DNA of 5,850 nt from Clostridiaceae bacterium (GCA_012522285.1 JAAYKS010000231.1:1-5850); one strand, 5' to 3'; numbered from the stretch's first letter, positions 1 through 5,718 are shown. Program-made: numbers and translations. The notes: generated by a model from the sequence alone, not told the origin.

Positions 1-1155
1 CGACACCGGAATCCGGAGGCGGTGGTCGCCGCCATGGGCTGCCATGTAGAGCTCGCAGGTGCGGAAGGGCTCGCGGATGTCCGGATCGGATGCGGAGAAC
101 GCATGAGAATCGTCGACGAGGTGTTGTCCGCCCTTGCGGATCGCACGGCCCCGCTGTCGGGCGACGGGCATCTCTCCCTTGCCCTCCCCTCGGATGTGTT
201 TGAAGAGATCGGACCGGTGGTACACCAGTCCGAGACACGCGCGTATGTGAAAATCCAGGACGGCTGTGATGATTTTTGCTCTTATTGCGCGATCCCCTTT
301 GCGCGCGGCCGCTCCCGCAGTCGCGCCCGGGCATCCGTACTCGAGGAGGTGCGCGCACTTTCCGGTGCGGGCTTTGCCGAGGTCGTACTGACCGGCATCC
401 ATATCGGTGTATACGGCCGCGATCTGGGAGAGGGGCCGTTGGCACTCGCGGACCTTGTAAGGGATGTGGCGGCGGTCGAGGGGATCCGCCGGATCCGGCT
501 CGGGTCCCTCGATCCCCAGTCGATGACGCCGGACTTTGTACAGGCGCTTCGCGGTATCCCGGCGCTGTGTCCGCATTTCCACCTGTCTTTACAAAGCGGC
601 AGCGCTTCCATACTGGCAAGAATGGACCGGAGGTATACCCCTGACGATTTTGTCCGCCTCGTGCATTCATTGCGCGACGTGTTCCCGGATGCCGGTATCA
701 CCACCGACATCATGACGGGATTTCCGGGTGAGACGGAAGCGGAGCATGTGGAGAGCCTCGCGTTTTGCGATGCAATCGCTTTTTCCAGGATGCATGTGTT
801 CCGGTATTCCAGACGTCCCCGTACCCGTGCGGCTTCCCTGCCTGGTCAGGTGCCGGCGCGCGTGGCGATGCGGCGCGCGGATGAACTCTCAGCTTTGGCG
901 GAGCGGATGTCAACCGCTTTTGCGTGTCGGATGGACGGCATGACGAGAGGAATCCTGATCGAAAAGGTCGAGTCGAACGGAACAGGAGAAGGCTATACCC
1001 CGGAGTATATGCACGTTACCGCACATGGCCTGGAGCCTTCCTGCAAGGGACGCATCGTCCCCTGCAGACTGTCCTTTTCGGGGAGTGCGACGCTCGACGG
1101 CTCTCCTGCCGGCGATAGTCGAACAGATGTTTCGCAAACCCCCGCTTCATGGTAA
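1..1155 (+). CDS. mtaB: tRNA (N6-threonylcarbamoyladenosine(37)-C2)-methylthiotransferase MtaB, 5'-truncated by window edge
   Basis: MtaB is a radical-SAM enzyme that adds a methylthio group to t6A at position 37 of ANN-decoding tRNAs, giving ms2t6A. The frame is open from base 1, so the start lies upstream; 384 residues are present, and roughly 60-75 N-terminal residues are missing compared with family lengths of about 430-450. Counting from base 1, residue 14 (Gly-Cys-His) matches the third conserved Cys of the N-terminal UPF0004 domain that holds the auxiliary 4Fe-4S cluster. The radical-SAM CxxxCxxC motif is C89, C93 and C96 (CDDFCSYC), followed by IPFARG. Further family motifs are HLSLQSGS and DIMTGFPGETEAE. 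The last ~75 residues look like a TRAM RNA-binding domain (GYTPEYMHV). MtaB is preferred over MiaB or RimO because of the CSYCAIPFARG context and the GYT-x-x-Y TRAM motif. The TAA stop is at 1153-1155, 39 bases before ireB. Confidence 0.93.
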   Translation, partial: RHRNPEAVVAAMGCHVELAGAEGLADVRIGCGERMRIVDEVLSALADRTAPLSGDGHLSLALPSDVFEEIGPVVHQSETRAYVKIQDGCDDFCSYCAIPFARGRSRSRARASVLEEVRALSGAGFAEVVLTGIHIGVYGRDLGEGPLALADLVRDVAAVEGIRRIRLGSLDPQSMTPDFVQALRGIPALCPHFHLSLQSGSASILARMDRRYTPDDFVRLVHSLRDVFPDAGITTDIMTGFPGETEAEHVESLAFCDAIAFSRMHVFRYSRRPRTRAASLPGQVPARVAMRRADELSALAERMSTAFACRMDGMTRGILIEKVESNGTGEGYTPEYMHVTAHGLEPSCKGRIVPCRLSFSGSATLDGSPAGDSRTDVSQTPASW

Positions 1156-1158
1156 GAT
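1131..1158 (+). promoter_or_regulatory. Candidate sigma-A-type promoter before ireB
   Basis: TTCGCA (1131-1136, four of six matches to TTGACA) and TAAGAT (1153-1158) are separated by 16 bases. A TG dinucleotide at 1150-1151 gives an extended -10. It overlaps the end of mtaB, and transcription would start near 1165, leaving a leader of about 30 bases before the ireB ATG. Both hexamers are imperfect, so this could be chance; read-through from mtaB is equally possible. Confidence 0.35.
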
Positions 1159-1180
1159 GTAACAAATGGCCAACAAGTGG

Positions 1181-1187
1181 AAGGAGG
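1181..1187 (+). promoter_or_regulatory. Shine-Dalgarno that fixes the ireB start
   Basis: AAGGAGG lies 7 bases before the ATG at 1195. It decides between that ATG and the in-frame GTG at 1177, which lies upstream of this site and has no comparable ribosome-binding sequence. Confidence 0.8.
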
Positions 1188-1194
1188 CCTATCC

Positions 1195-1503
1195 ATGCCT
1201 TTCAATCGCTTTATGAGTCCTGATGCCGACGGCCAGGCCGGAGGCGCGCCCGTCGCAGACAACGAGACCGCGCGGTTCGAGATGCCCAAAGACAACAGCG
1301 ATTCCGTCAAGGGCATCATGACGGAAGTGCTACAGTCGCTCAAGGAAAAAGGCTACAACCCGGTCAATCAGCTGGTTGGGTACTTCCTGTCGGGGGATCC
1401 CACCTATATCACCAGTCACAAAGGCGCTCGCGGCGTGATCCGCCGCATGGAGCGCGATGAACTGCTGGAGGTCATCATCCAGGAGTACATCGAGACTCTC
1501 TGA
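1195..1503 (+). CDS. ireB: IreB family regulatory phosphoprotein (UPF0297 / YrzL-like)
   Basis: A 102-residue protein of the IreB/UPF0297 family. In Enterococcus faecalis IreB is a small cytoplasmic protein phosphorylated by the PASTA kinase IreK and acts as a negative regulator of cephalosporin resistance. The family core is clear: EKGYNPVNQLVGYFLSGDP (residues 51-69), then a basic segment GARGVIRRMERDEL and a C-terminal helix ending in IETL. Thr25 in NETARF aligns with the phosphorylated Thr7 in DETVRF of the enterococcal protein (from memory); the equivalent of its second site, Thr4, appears to be Asp22. Family members are usually about 80-90 residues; here some 18 extra Gly/Ala/Pro-containing residues precede the phosphosite. 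The ATG is supported by AAGGAGG 7 bases upstream. The TGA overlaps the next ATG by one base (TGATG), indicating translational coupling to the reductase. Its neighbourhood with ruvX and DUF1292 genes is a conserved Bacillota arrangement. Confidence 0.93.
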   Translation: MPFNRFMSPDADGQAGGAPVADNETARFEMPKDNSDSVKGIMTEVLQSLKEKGYNPVNQLVGYFLSGDPTYITSHKGARGVIRRMERDELLEVIIQEYIETL

Positions 1504-2501
1504 TGGACAGACGTCGGTTGGGTCACAGCGGGATCGAAGTATCCCGCTTATGTTACGGCACACTATCCTTTTGCGCGGCACAGGCGGATCTCTCACCGGA
1601 ACAGGGGGGAGATCTGTTGTTGTATGCGCAGTCTTTGGGAGTGGATTTTTTTGATACCGCCGAAATCTACGAGACCTATCCCCATATCCGCTATGTGCTG
1701 CGGCACGGTGCGGCAAGACCTGTGGTTTGCACCAAAACCTACGCCTGGGACCGGGCGGGCGCAGCGGCTTCGGTTGATCGGGCACGGCGGGAAATGGATC
1801 TGGATGTCATCGACCTGTTTCTCCTGCACGAGCAGGAGACCACTCTGACACTGCACGGGCACCGGGAAGCGTTCGCCTATCTGCTGGAGTGCCGTGACAA
1901 GGGGATCCTCCGCGCGGTCGGCATTTCCACCCATGCGGTGGAACCGGTGCGCGCCCTCACGGAAGCGGTTGCCGGCCGGACCGACGGATACTGGGCCGGA
2001 CTGGACGCGGGACCCTACCGCTATGCCGACGTGCTGCATCCTCTGCTCAACGTCGCCGGCATCGGATTGCTGGATGGCAGCGCAGAAGACATGGCGAAGG
2101 CGGTACGGGAAGCCCATGACGCCGGCATCGGCGTGTTCGGCATGAAAATGTTGGGCGGCGGCAATTTATTGCCCCGCTTCGACGAGGCGGTAGCCTTCGC
2201 GCTGGGAATGGACTGTACGGACGCGTATGCGGTCGGGATGCAGTCCCGCGACGAGATCGATATGAACGTCGCGTTGTTCGAAGGACGTCCGATCCCGGAG
2301 GAACTGTTGCTGCGCACCCGCAGCCGCAAGCGGCGGTTGTTGGTGGAGGACTGGTGTACCGGGTGCGGAGCTTGTGTGGCACGGTGCGCCTCGGGAGGGA
2401 TCCGCATCGTAGACGGCCGGGCCCAACCGGTCCCCGACCGTTGTCTTTTGTGCGGATATTGCGCCGCTGTTTGCCGGGATTTTGCGATCAAGGTGGTATA
2501 A
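1503..2501 (+). CDS. Aldo/keto reductase with C-terminal 2[4Fe-4S] ferredoxin domain
   Basis: A 332-residue, apparently cytoplasmic oxidoreductase. Residues 1-275 form an aldo/keto reductase TIM barrel. The N-terminus (RRRLGHSGIEVSRLCYGT) is typical, and the catalytic tetrad is visible as Asp51 and Tyr56 (DTAEIY), Lys78 (CTK) and His109 (LLHE). VGISTH near 139-144 is another barrel signature. Residues 280-332 carry two CxxCxxCxxxC motifs, C285/288/291/295 and C314/317/320/324, as in bacterial two-cluster ferredoxins; the Pro that commonly follows the fourth Cys is absent from both (Ala and Arg instead). Known AKRs transfer hydride from NAD(P)H; the Fe-S tail suggests electron exchange with a ferredoxin or flavoprotein partner, but this is inference and the substrate is unknown. 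The ATG overlaps the ireB stop by one base, and ruvX begins 6 bases after its TAA. No signal peptide is seen. Confidence 0.9.
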   Translation: MDRRRLGHSGIEVSRLCYGTLSFCAAQADLSPEQGGDLLLYAQSLGVDFFDTAEIYETYPHIRYVLRHGAARPVVCTKTYAWDRAGAAASVDRARREMDLDVIDLFLLHEQETTLTLHGHREAFAYLLECRDKGILRAVGISTHAVEPVRALTEAVAGRTDGYWAGLDAGPYRYADVLHPLLNVAGIGLLDGSAEDMAKAVREAHDAGIGVFGMKMLGGGNLLPRFDEAVAFALGMDCTDAYAVGMQSRDEIDMNVALFEGRPIPEELLLRTRSRKRRLLVEDWCTGCGACVARCASGGIRIVDGRAQPVPDRCLLCGYCAAVCRDFAIKVV

Positions 2502-2507
2502 GTCCAG

Positions 2508-2942
2508 ATGCGCATCATGGGAATCGATTACGGGGATAAGAGAATCGGGATCGCCCTCAGCGACGAGACCGGTATCCTGGCGAGCGGTGTGGAAACCATC
2601 CGCTGGAACGGTCGCGATCCGGACTATGCGATCCGGCGAATCTGTGGATTGGCCGCAGAGCGCGGGGTGACGGAGATCGTGATCGGCATGCCGCGCCGTA
2701 CGGACGGTCGCCCCGGCGCGTCCGCCGACAAGGCGGAATCGCTTGCAGCGGCGCTGGAAGTCGAGACAGGTCTGCTCGTGACCCGGCGAGACGAGCGTTA
2801 TACCACGGTAATCGCTTCCCGCATGATGCGGGAAGCCGGACGCACCCAGAAAGACCGGAACGAGATCATCGATCAGATCGCGGCCGTCGTCATCCTGCAG
2901 GAAGTGTTGGATGGGAGACGGCGCGGAGACAATCGGATATGA
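2508..2942 (+). CDS. ruvX: Holliday junction resolvase RuvX / YqgF-type pre-16S rRNA nuclease
   Basis: A 144-residue protein at the usual family length with an RNase H-like fold. The start MRIMGIDYGDKRIGIALSD is the family's first-strand motif and includes Asp7, a predicted metal ligand. IVIGMPRRTDGRPG (57-70) is the characteristic middle motif, RRDERYTT (93-100) gives the second acidic site (Asp95/Glu96), and Asp122 in IIDQIAA is the likely third acidic ligand. In E. coli the YqgF protein matures the 5' end of 16S rRNA; RuvX homologues elsewhere cleave Holliday junctions in vitro, so the cellular role may be either. The ATG at 2508 places the hydrophobic first strand correctly; AAGGTGG at 2490-2496 is a fair ribosome-binding site at the end of the reductase gene. 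Only 6 bases separate it from that gene, so the two are probably co-transcribed. Confidence 0.94.
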   Translation: MRIMGIDYGDKRIGIALSDETGILASGVETIRWNGRDPDYAIRRICGLAAERGVTEIVIGMPRRTDGRPGASADKAESLAAALEVETGLLVTRRDERYTTVIASRMMREAGRTQKDRNEIIDQIAAVVILQEVLDGRRRGDNRI

Positions 2943-2948
2943 TATAAT
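2940..2948 (+). promoter_or_regulatory. Extended -10 promoter for the DUF1292 gene string
   Basis: TGATATAAT is a perfect TGN-TATAAT extended -10. Its TG lies within the ruvX stop codon (2940-2942). No good TTGACA-like box occurs 16-18 bases upstream (around 2919-2926 the sequence is GC-rich), which fits an extended -10 class promoter. Transcription would start near 2954-2956, giving a leader of about 50 bases before the ATG at 3006. It sits at the largest intergenic gap in the window, which supports a real function. Confidence 0.6.
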
Positions 2949-3005
2949 GTTTCGAAATCTGCACAAGCACAAGTACACGCACACAAAGAAATGAGGATAA
3001 ACACA
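2943..3005 (+). other. Leader region between ruvX and the first DUF1292 gene
   Basis: This 63-base gap holds the -10 box, then a CA-rich stretch with few Gs (2961-2984, near-repeats of GCACAA and GCACAC), then the ribosome-binding site. No hairpin or terminator was seen, so the message leader is probably unstructured. The ruvX transcript likely reads through. Confidence 0.5.
2993..2997 (+). promoter_or_regulatory. Shine-Dalgarno deciding the first DUF1292 start
   Basis: GAGGA ends 8 bases before the ATG at 3006. It lies just downstream of another in-frame ATG (2991), so it favours 3006 as the true start; 2991 itself is preceded only by an A-rich stretch. Confidence 0.65.
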
Positions 3006-3473
3006 ATGGAAAACGATAAACTCCACACGCTCGGACCGGATGACGAAGCCTGCAATTGCAACGACGAAGCCTGCAATTGTAACGACGAAGCCTGCGATTG
3101 CAACCAGGACGGGGCGGATAGCTGCGGATGCGGCCACGATCACGACCACGACCACGACCACGGCGAAGAGGGCAGCGCTCTCATCACGATGGTGGATGAA
3201 GAGACCGGCGAAGAATACACGTTTGAGATGGTCGACAGCATCGAGTTCGAAGGCGAAACCTACTGCCTGCTGGCCACCGTTGACGAAGAGCCCGAAGCCG
3301 TGTTTGTCAAGGTTGTCACCGCGGACGACGGTTCGGAATCTCTGATGAGCCTCGACGACGACGAGTTCGACCGTGTCGCCGCCGCGTATGACAGCATGAT
3401 CGACGACGACGAAGAAGACGAAGATGACGGGGACGAGCCGGAAGAAGAGCCGGATGAAACGGAAAACCACTAG
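3006..3473 (+). CDS. DUF1292 domain protein with Cys/His-rich repeat N-terminus
   Basis: A strongly acidic 155-residue cytoplasmic protein. Residues 58-130 match the DUF1292 (YrzB-like) pattern: a short beta strand ALITMVDEETGEEYTFEMVD, then EGETYCLLATVD, then an acidic helix with the DDDEFDRV motif. DUF1292 has no established biochemical function. The N-terminus is unusual: residues 13-33 are three copies of DEACNCN (the last is DEACDCN), followed by a CGCG motif (Cys40, Cys42) and five alternating His at 44-52. Eight Cys and five His in about 40 residues look like soft-metal ligands (Zn, Cu or Ni), which is inference. The tail (139-155) is almost entirely Asp/Glu. The start is placed at 3006 on ribosome-binding spacing; 2991 would add five residues. 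An extended -10 promoter lies upstream, and the gene overlaps the next DUF1292 gene by 20 bases. Confidence 0.85.
   Translation: MENDKLHTLGPDDEACNCNDEACNCNDEACDCNQDGADSCGCGHDHDHDHDHGEEGSALITMVDEETGEEYTFEMVDSIEFEGETYCLLATVDEEPEAVFVKVVTADDGSESLMSLDDDEFDRVAAAYDSMIDDDEEDEDDGDEPEEEPDETENH
3042..3104 (+). repeat. Three direct tandem copies of a 21-base unit (coding)
   Basis: Units at 3042-3062, 3063-3083 and 3084-3104 run head to tail in frame. Copy 2 differs from copy 1 at one base (TGC to TGT, silent) and copy 3 at one base (AAT to GAT, Asn to Asp). Each encodes seven residues containing a Cys-x-Cys pair. The near-identity at DNA level, with only one silent change, points to recent duplication within the gene. 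Confidence 0.95.
3135..3161 (+). repeat. Short CAC-GAY hexamer tract encoding alternating His-Asp
   Basis: Four CAC-GAY hexamers followed by a final CAC encode His-Asp alternation (residues 44-52 of the first DUF1292 protein). The hexamers are identical apart from one GAT for GAC, so the tract could expand or contract by slippage in 6-base steps without changing frame. Confidence 0.85.
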
Positions 3474-3792
3474 AGGGTCGGACGACTCACGCCGCAAGCC
3501 GACGGCCGGCCCGTCTTCCGAGGAAGACATGCTGGCCGTGCTTGTGGATGTCAATAGCCGACGCGAGTACTATATGTCCTTTATCGACTCGTTCTATACC
3601 ATGGGACGGGAATATACAGTGATGTTCAAATACGAACCGGACGACGGATCCCATCCGGAGCCGGAGATCGTGATATTGCGCAATGAACCCGGGATTGGCG
3701 AACGCATTTTCAAGTCCATCAAAGACAAAAGAGAACTGCAAAACGCGTTCGATGTTTTTTTTGAACGATTCCGGGAACATGGAGGGTTGTGA
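3454..3792 (+). CDS. Second, divergent DUF1292 domain protein
   Basis: A 112-residue protein from the ATG at 3454, the likely start given the purine-rich GGAAGAAGAG just upstream, and overlapping the first DUF1292 gene by 20 bases. The domain begins around MLAVLVDVNSRREYYMSFID (residues 26-45), followed by a strand GREYTVMFKYEPDD, EPEIVILRNEP, and a C-terminal segment RELQNAFDVFFERF that matches the usual acidic helix position. It lacks the Cys/His segment of its neighbour and starts instead with a basic linker (KRKTTRGSDDSRRK). An alternative ATG at 3529, with GAGG 5 bases upstream, would give an 87-residue protein consisting of the domain alone, close to the usual family length; the sequence does not settle which is used. 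Function is unknown. Its TGA (3790-3792) lies within the start of the next gene, suggesting coupled translation. Confidence 0.75.
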   Translation: MKRKTTRGSDDSRRKPTAGPSSEEDMLAVLVDVNSRREYYMSFIDSFYTMGREYTVMFKYEPDDGSHPEPEIVILRNEPGIGERIFKSIKDKRELQNAFDVFFERFREHGGL

Positions 3793-4729
3793 TTTTTTCC
3801 ACATGACAGAGGATGCGTTCCATGAGCTGTCGATCGAAGACAAAGCCGCATACGAAGCCTGTCACGCAATATCCGGCAGCCGACTGTCGGATCTGTGTTT
3901 CGTCAGCCGTCTTGCCTGGAATCCGGGCTTCGGATACCGGGTTGCGATGGTTGCCGATGCGTTTTGCATGGTGAGCGACGGTGGGGTTTTTTGCAGGCCC
4001 CATCTGGCGATGCCGCTGGGAGTGGTGGATGCCGGGCACCTAGGTCGTGTGATGGATGAAATCGTTCCGTTGTTTGAAGACAAGGGCTGGCCGATGGCTG
4101 TGATGTACGTCGAGGAATCCCATCTCCCCCTGTTTGAAGCGTTGCGGGCGCAGGGGTACGATACGGACGCCAGCTTCAGCCAAGATTACAGTGACTACAT
4201 TTACAATGGAGACTCCATGCGGACGTTGTCGGGCAAGGCACTGCACGCCAAGCGCACCCACCTGAACCGTTTCGCCCGGGACTATCCGGACCACCGGTAC
4301 GATCCGGTGTGCGCTGCGGACGGGCCCGAATGCCTCGAACTGGTGCACAACTGGTGTAGGGAGAAGGAATTTGACCTCAACGATTTGAACGTTTGCGACT
4401 ATGTTCCAATCCGTATGGTTTTCGAGCATTTCGACCGCCTGGATGTGCGGGGCGGTGTCATCCGCATCGGCGGGGCCATCCGTGCGTTCGCGCTCGGATG
4501 TACGCTGGAGGACGGGACCGCGGTCATCCATTTTGAGAAGGCGGATCCTGCTTATCAGGGACTGTACGCCGCCATTAACAACCAGGTTCTGTGCCGGGAG
4601 TTTCCCGACGCGCTGTTGGTCAATCGCGAAGAAGACATGGGGATCGAAGGCCTGCGCAAGGCCAAACAGTCCTATCAGCCGGTGTCGTTTGCGGACAAAT
4701 ATACCGTCATGGTCCGCAGGACCGGATGA
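3779..4729 (+). CDS. DUF2156 / phosphatidylglycerol lysyltransferase C-terminal domain protein (soluble)
   Basis: A 316-residue protein matching the DUF2156 (LPG_synthase_C) family, the GNAT-like fold that forms the catalytic half of MprF. Family signatures seen: GKALHAKRTHLNRF (152-165), HFEKAD (251-256) and, near the end, VNREEDMGIEGLRKAKQSYQ (281-300). No transmembrane segment is present, so unlike MprF it should be cytoplasmic. MprF-type domains transfer an aminoacyl group from aminoacyl-tRNA to phosphatidylglycerol; stand-alone relatives have mostly unknown acceptors, so the substrate is not assigned. The ATG at 3779 overlaps the DUF1292 stop by 14 bases but has a weak ribosome-binding site; ATG 3803 (308 residues) is the alternative, although the only strong GGAGGG (3781-3786) sits 16 bases before it, which is too far for a usual site. 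The frame is open well upstream (at least from ATG 3683), but that part lies inside the DUF1292 gene and does not resemble the family. Confidence 0.85.
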   Translation: MEGCDFFHMTEDAFHELSIEDKAAYEACHAISGSRLSDLCFVSRLAWNPGFGYRVAMVADAFCMVSDGGVFCRPHLAMPLGVVDAGHLGRVMDEIVPLFEDKGWPMAVMYVEESHLPLFEALRAQGYDTDASFSQDYSDYIYNGDSMRTLSGKALHAKRTHLNRFARDYPDHRYDPVCAADGPECLELVHNWCREKEFDLNDLNVCDYVPIRMVFEHFDRLDVRGGVIRIGGAIRAFALGCTLEDGTAVIHFEKADPAYQGLYAAINNQVLCREFPDALLVNREEDMGIEGLRKAKQSYQPVSFADKYTVMVRRTG

Positions 4730-5718
4730 TGCCTCCGACCGGATCCATGGACGGTTCCGGCGGATTCCGGTATCTGCCCGATCCGCCTACGGGCGGAAGG
4801 CATCCCCGTGTTTCATCGGCACGAGGTGTGTTTTCCGCATTGGGGCTCTCTCTGCTTTTCATCCTGGTTTACTATATCGCCCAGACGTTTGCTCAGCTGG
4901 CATACGCCCTGATCCTCATGGTCGGGGACGTGATGCTAAGCGGCGACCTCCAGATTGATATATGGAGCGTGCTGGAACGCGTGGAGTCGCGTTACACCAT
5001 CATTGCTTCCATTTACGCCTTGATGCTGATCGGCGCATATGCCGTGATCATCCGCGCGCGCGGTCGCGGCCGCACAACCTATGTGCGGATGGCCCGTCCG
5101 GCACCCGCGCAGGTATGGGCTGCGCTGGCGGTTTCACTCGGCATGTTGGGGACAGCCAATCTGGCCTACGTCGGCCTGGACTGGCTCGGACGGCACACAC
5201 GTGTGTTTGGGGACTGGATGGCGGATTACGAAAAAGTGGTCGAATCCGCGTTTACCTCGGAAGCGGGGGTCGGCTGGCTGATCCTCGGGGTCTGCGTCTT
5301 GGTACCGATCGCCGAAGAACTCCTGTTCCGGGGGATCGTCCAGGCAGAGCTCTCCGCTGTGATGCATCCCTGGTTGGCGGTTCTGGTGCAGGCGCTGTTG
5401 TTTTCTCTGTTCCACATGCAGGCGGTCCAGTCGATGTATGTGTTTCTGCCGGGCTTTGTGATGGGTGCCGCCTATTTGGCGACTGGATCCATCCTGGTGC
5501 CGATCCTGATGCACATGCTGTTCAATTTCATCGGGAGCGGTGCGCTGGAGACCTTGACCGGCGGGAGTGAAGCGGTGGGCCAGGCCCTCTATGCCGCGCA
5601 GTACGGGTTTATCCTCGTGGGCGCTCTCTGCCTGGTCTGGATGTTCAAATCCCGCGCAAGGCCTGGAAGCGCCGAAGATCGTAAACCTATCCCATCCGAG
5701 AACGAGGTGTCACCATGA
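4729..5718 (+). CDS. CPBP family intramembrane glutamic endopeptidase
   Basis: A 329-residue polytopic membrane protein with the three CPBP (Rce1/ABI) signatures: EELLFR (E196, E197, R201), FSLFH (F225, H229) and HMLFN (H262, N266), which form the active site of this intramembrane protease family. Hydrophobic segments lie at about 34-67, 91-108, 128-150, 182-196, 214-230, 238-262 and 291-306. A hydrophilic Pro/Gly-rich head of about 30 residues comes first. Members process prenylated or membrane substrates in eukaryotes, and in bacteria are linked to bacteriocin immunity or membrane-protein processing; the substrate here is unknown. The ATG at 4729 overlaps the previous TGA by one base; ATG 4726 (four-base overlap) is one codon earlier. 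AGGA at 4718-4721 has better spacing (7 bases) to 4729. It overlaps asnA by four bases, so the string is translationally coupled on both sides. Confidence 0.9.
   Translation: MPPTGSMDGSGGFRYLPDPPTGGRHPRVSSARGVFSALGLSLLFILVYYIAQTFAQLAYALILMVGDVMLSGDLQIDIWSVLERVESRYTIIASIYALMLIGAYAVIIRARGRGRTTYVRMARPAPAQVWAALAVSLGMLGTANLAYVGLDWLGRHTRVFGDWMADYEKVVESAFTSEAGVGWLILGVCVLVPIAEELLFRGIVQAELSAVMHPWLAVLVQALLFSLFHMQAVQSMYVFLPGFVMGAAYLATGSILVPILMHMLFNFIGSGALETLTGGSEAVGQALYAAQYGFILVGALCLVWMFKSRARPGSAEDRKPIPSENEVSP
5704..5709 (+). promoter_or_regulatory. Shine-Dalgarno for asnA
   Basis: GAGGTG lies 5 bases before the ATG at 5715, inside the last codons of the CPBP gene. It supports the ATGA overlap as the true asnA start. 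Confidence 0.6.

Noticed and set aside
480..500. Repeated GGATCC/CCGGATCCGG palindromes in mtaB
   Set aside because: Short GATC-containing palindromes recur throughout the window from codon usage; no regular spacing or link to a gene boundary.
1156..1194. Possible small RNA or riboswitch in the mtaB-ireB gap
   Set aside because: Only 39 bases, with no stable stem visible; it is explained by a ribosome-binding site and perhaps a promoter end.
3042..3104. Three 21-base repeats considered as a CRISPR array or iteron set
   Set aside because: The copies are directly adjacent with no spacers, in frame inside a real gene, and the changes are silent or conservative.
2166..3554. Long open frame on the minus strand (462 codons) across ruvX and the first DUF1292 gene
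   Set aside because: It is the complement of well-recognised plus-strand genes, its protein has low-complexity Val/Ile/Phe stretches from the GAC/GAA-rich acidic coding, and no family resemblance. The biased codons of the acidic gene keep the reverse frame open.
3683..3778. Longer N-terminus for the DUF2156 protein from ATG 3683
   Set aside because: It would place 32 residues inside the DUF1292 gene; these do not resemble the family, and no ribosome-binding site was evident.
3755..3798. T-runs (T8 and T6) considered as an intrinsic terminator
   Set aside because: No GC-rich hairpin precedes either run and both lie in coding sequence at an overlapping gene junction.
4591..4728. Upstream extension of the CPBP protein
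   Set aside because: The extra residues are Arg-rich shadow sequence of the DUF2156 gene's conserved C-terminus; the start at 4726/4729 fits the stop overlap and the AGGA site.
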